Of a stretch of 61,071 nt of DNA, positions 59,339 through 61,071 are shown piece by piece; the stretch's first letter is position 1, and every line of letters begins with the position of its first letter. Under the pieces are notes generated by a model. It searched no databases and was not told where the DNA came from. It worked only from the letters and a program-made list of their open reading frames with translations. The stretch lies in assembly GCF_000003605.2 (NCBI RefSeq), contig NW_003108090.1:108797-169867 (forward strand). The letters are read 5' to 3'. The position numbers and the translations under genes were made by a program. Origin of the DNA: Saccoglossus kowalevskii (Eukaryota > Hemichordata > Enteropneusta > Harrimaniidae).

Positions 59339-61071
59339 GCAAAATGTGGGAGGCAAATTTCTATATATATTTTTTTAAAGTTTGGTATCATAGATTCAAT
59401 CGTATCGAACACTGCTATATAATCTCTCGTAGTATCAGACATTAAAATACTTTATACGCAGGTAAGAAATGAGATCAGTCAAAATATCAACACTGACATT
59501 TTTACATCTGGTGTGACCATTGAGAGCCATAGAGCAAAAACTATTATTAGAGAAACTATGTATTAAATAAAAGCAATATAACTCAAATATGGGGTATTGT
59601 CATGTCATACAATATGGCCTCAAATTAAAAGCCAAACACACCAACATGGAATTGTATTAAACCATATTGGCTAGCTGTCCTTCAAACTTGCATACTAATC
59701 TTCTTTTGTATTATAAAAATAAATGTTTGGCTTAAATAATTTCCAAAAATATAAATTGTTTTTAATTTCAGTCATATTATTTTAATCAGGATCATATCAA
59801 ACAAAAAATAGTATTTGAACTGTGTGCTGAATTAAATAGTGTTTTTATTATATAGGTTTAAAGCATAATAAATTTCAAAAAAATAGAATACTATTTATTG
59901 AATATTTAGATTCCTTTTTCTCTCACACATATGTGAACATAAATAATTTGTAGAATTTGAAAACAAATTACCGATACTGAATTGGTACATTGAATGGAGA
60001 AAACAACCTAGTCTTTTTTTTTATAGTTTAAAATATGTTGTATCTAATCAGGGTGGCTAAAATAAACAAGGAATACATTATCAACAAAGAGAACAAGTAG
60101 ACAACAGGTGCACCAAGTCTCATGGCGATAAAATCCCACTTCGCAACACCACAACATACACCGCCATCAAGACTTTGCCTCACTTACAAGTGAAGAAATC
60201 TGGTCATGTGACAGCCTGCACCTGGGTGCTCAGTGCGGCACAGATGCTCGTGCAGAGGAAAGTTTTCCTAAACAGGTGCAAGGAAGAGTTGTGTGGACTG
60301 AGGCATCTGTTTCTTTATAAAGTACATATGTAGAAGTTAAATACACTAAATACAGTGTCAGCCTGCCAATTTCCGACACCTGACCTAGGATAATTTCTCG
60401 GCCAGGGCACATATTGCAGCAGGACATTAGACACATCTGCTGCAAAAATTGCACTGCATTCAGCTGCTGATCTCACACAAGGATGTTATATTTTTTTTAA
60501 TTGGCTCTGAAAATATATGCTGTGACTAATCATCCAATCAGAAAGCTTCTATTAAAAATGCAGCAAAAGTATGTTAGTATTTTTTTTTTCAAAATTTATG
60601 GTGCGACTAAAATCAACACTATACTACTTTTTTTTTACTTTCACAAAGGGGAAAAAATTGTTATACAAAACCAATTCTGGGAATAAAATTAAAATACACA
60701 GCACTAGTTTCCCTTCCAGAAAAACTTGTGTATCACATTGATCTCTTCCTCTTTGTTACCATAGAGACACCAATATGGATGGCTAACATACCATCTGTAT
60801 TTTGTTATAGATATCATATCATATTTACTTAATAATTTTCCATATTTCAGTTTTTCTATAAAAATAAAATCCCCCGGATGGTAGATGGACTGTTATATAT
60901 AGGGGAAAAAATGAGGTGTTTAAATTTATTTTCAACAATGTATCTCAGCGATTCACTTTGTGCTGACCAGATGGCTGCCAACATGGTCTCCACATTTAAC
61001 TGTTTAATGTGAATCCATTTGAAAACATAAATAACTCTTCTTCACTCTAAATTTAGTGATTCAACAGAAAA

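Larger units (their letters stand above)
55872..61071 (-). other. Intron or 5' region upstream of exon 1
   Basis: 5.2-kb AT-rich stretch leading into exon 1. It holds a decayed 36-bp repeat, a CATC microsatellite, a CTCF-like motif and a 41-bp tandem duplication. No exon ending in phase 1, no LDFSAMF-type AD1 motif and no start codon with a donor were recognised. The N-terminal exons are therefore probably beyond the right edge. Confidence 0.7.

Overview
The window looks like AT-rich animal nuclear DNA: long introns, many minisatellites, MITE-like elements and one assembly gap. It is not bacterial. It carries most of a single protein-coding gene on the minus strand: an E protein, the class I bHLH transcription factor family of vertebrate TCF3/TCF4/TCF12 and Drosophila Daughterless. 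I found 17 coding exons by reading GT-AG boundaries and codon phase by eye. They run from 55871 down to 3712, and every junction keeps the frame (2,102 coding bases, 699 residues plus stop). The protein resembles vertebrate TCF4/TCF12 along its length, not only in the bHLH. The locus appears unduplicated and its repeats are unlike vertebrate ones, so an invertebrate deuterostome is my best guess (inference only). The 5' exons with activation domain 1 are not seen and probably lie beyond 61071.

Layout in gene order: 61071-55872 is intronic or upstream DNA. 55871-39183 holds three N-terminal exons in large introns. 35342-35283 is an internal first exon whose peptide matches the Alt N-terminus of vertebrate HEBAlt and TCF4-A. 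25040-22503 holds four central exons. 16352-13982 holds the AD2 (loop-helix) region, where the helix exon is duplicated in tandem. 8313-5198 holds linker exons with a SUMO-type motif and basic clusters. 4674-4451 is the bHLH exon and 3926-3712 the C-terminal exon. 3711-1 is 3' flank ending in a 38-bp minisatellite.

The most interesting points are these. (1) The Alt-type exon sits at the same splice position as in vertebrates. (2) The duplicated AD2 helix exon falls exactly where the HEB-specific alternative insert lies. (3) An 84-bp minisatellite packs about 22 E-boxes, the site class E proteins bind, inside this E-protein gene, and a smaller array repeats an E-box every 21 bp. (4) A second possible internal first exon encodes [11 protein letters not shown]. 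(5) A 33-bp array carries 12 YY1-like sites. No second protein-coding gene, tRNA, rRNA or CRISPR was recognised.

Limits: splice sites were called by eye, homology is from memory of the family, and no searches were run.
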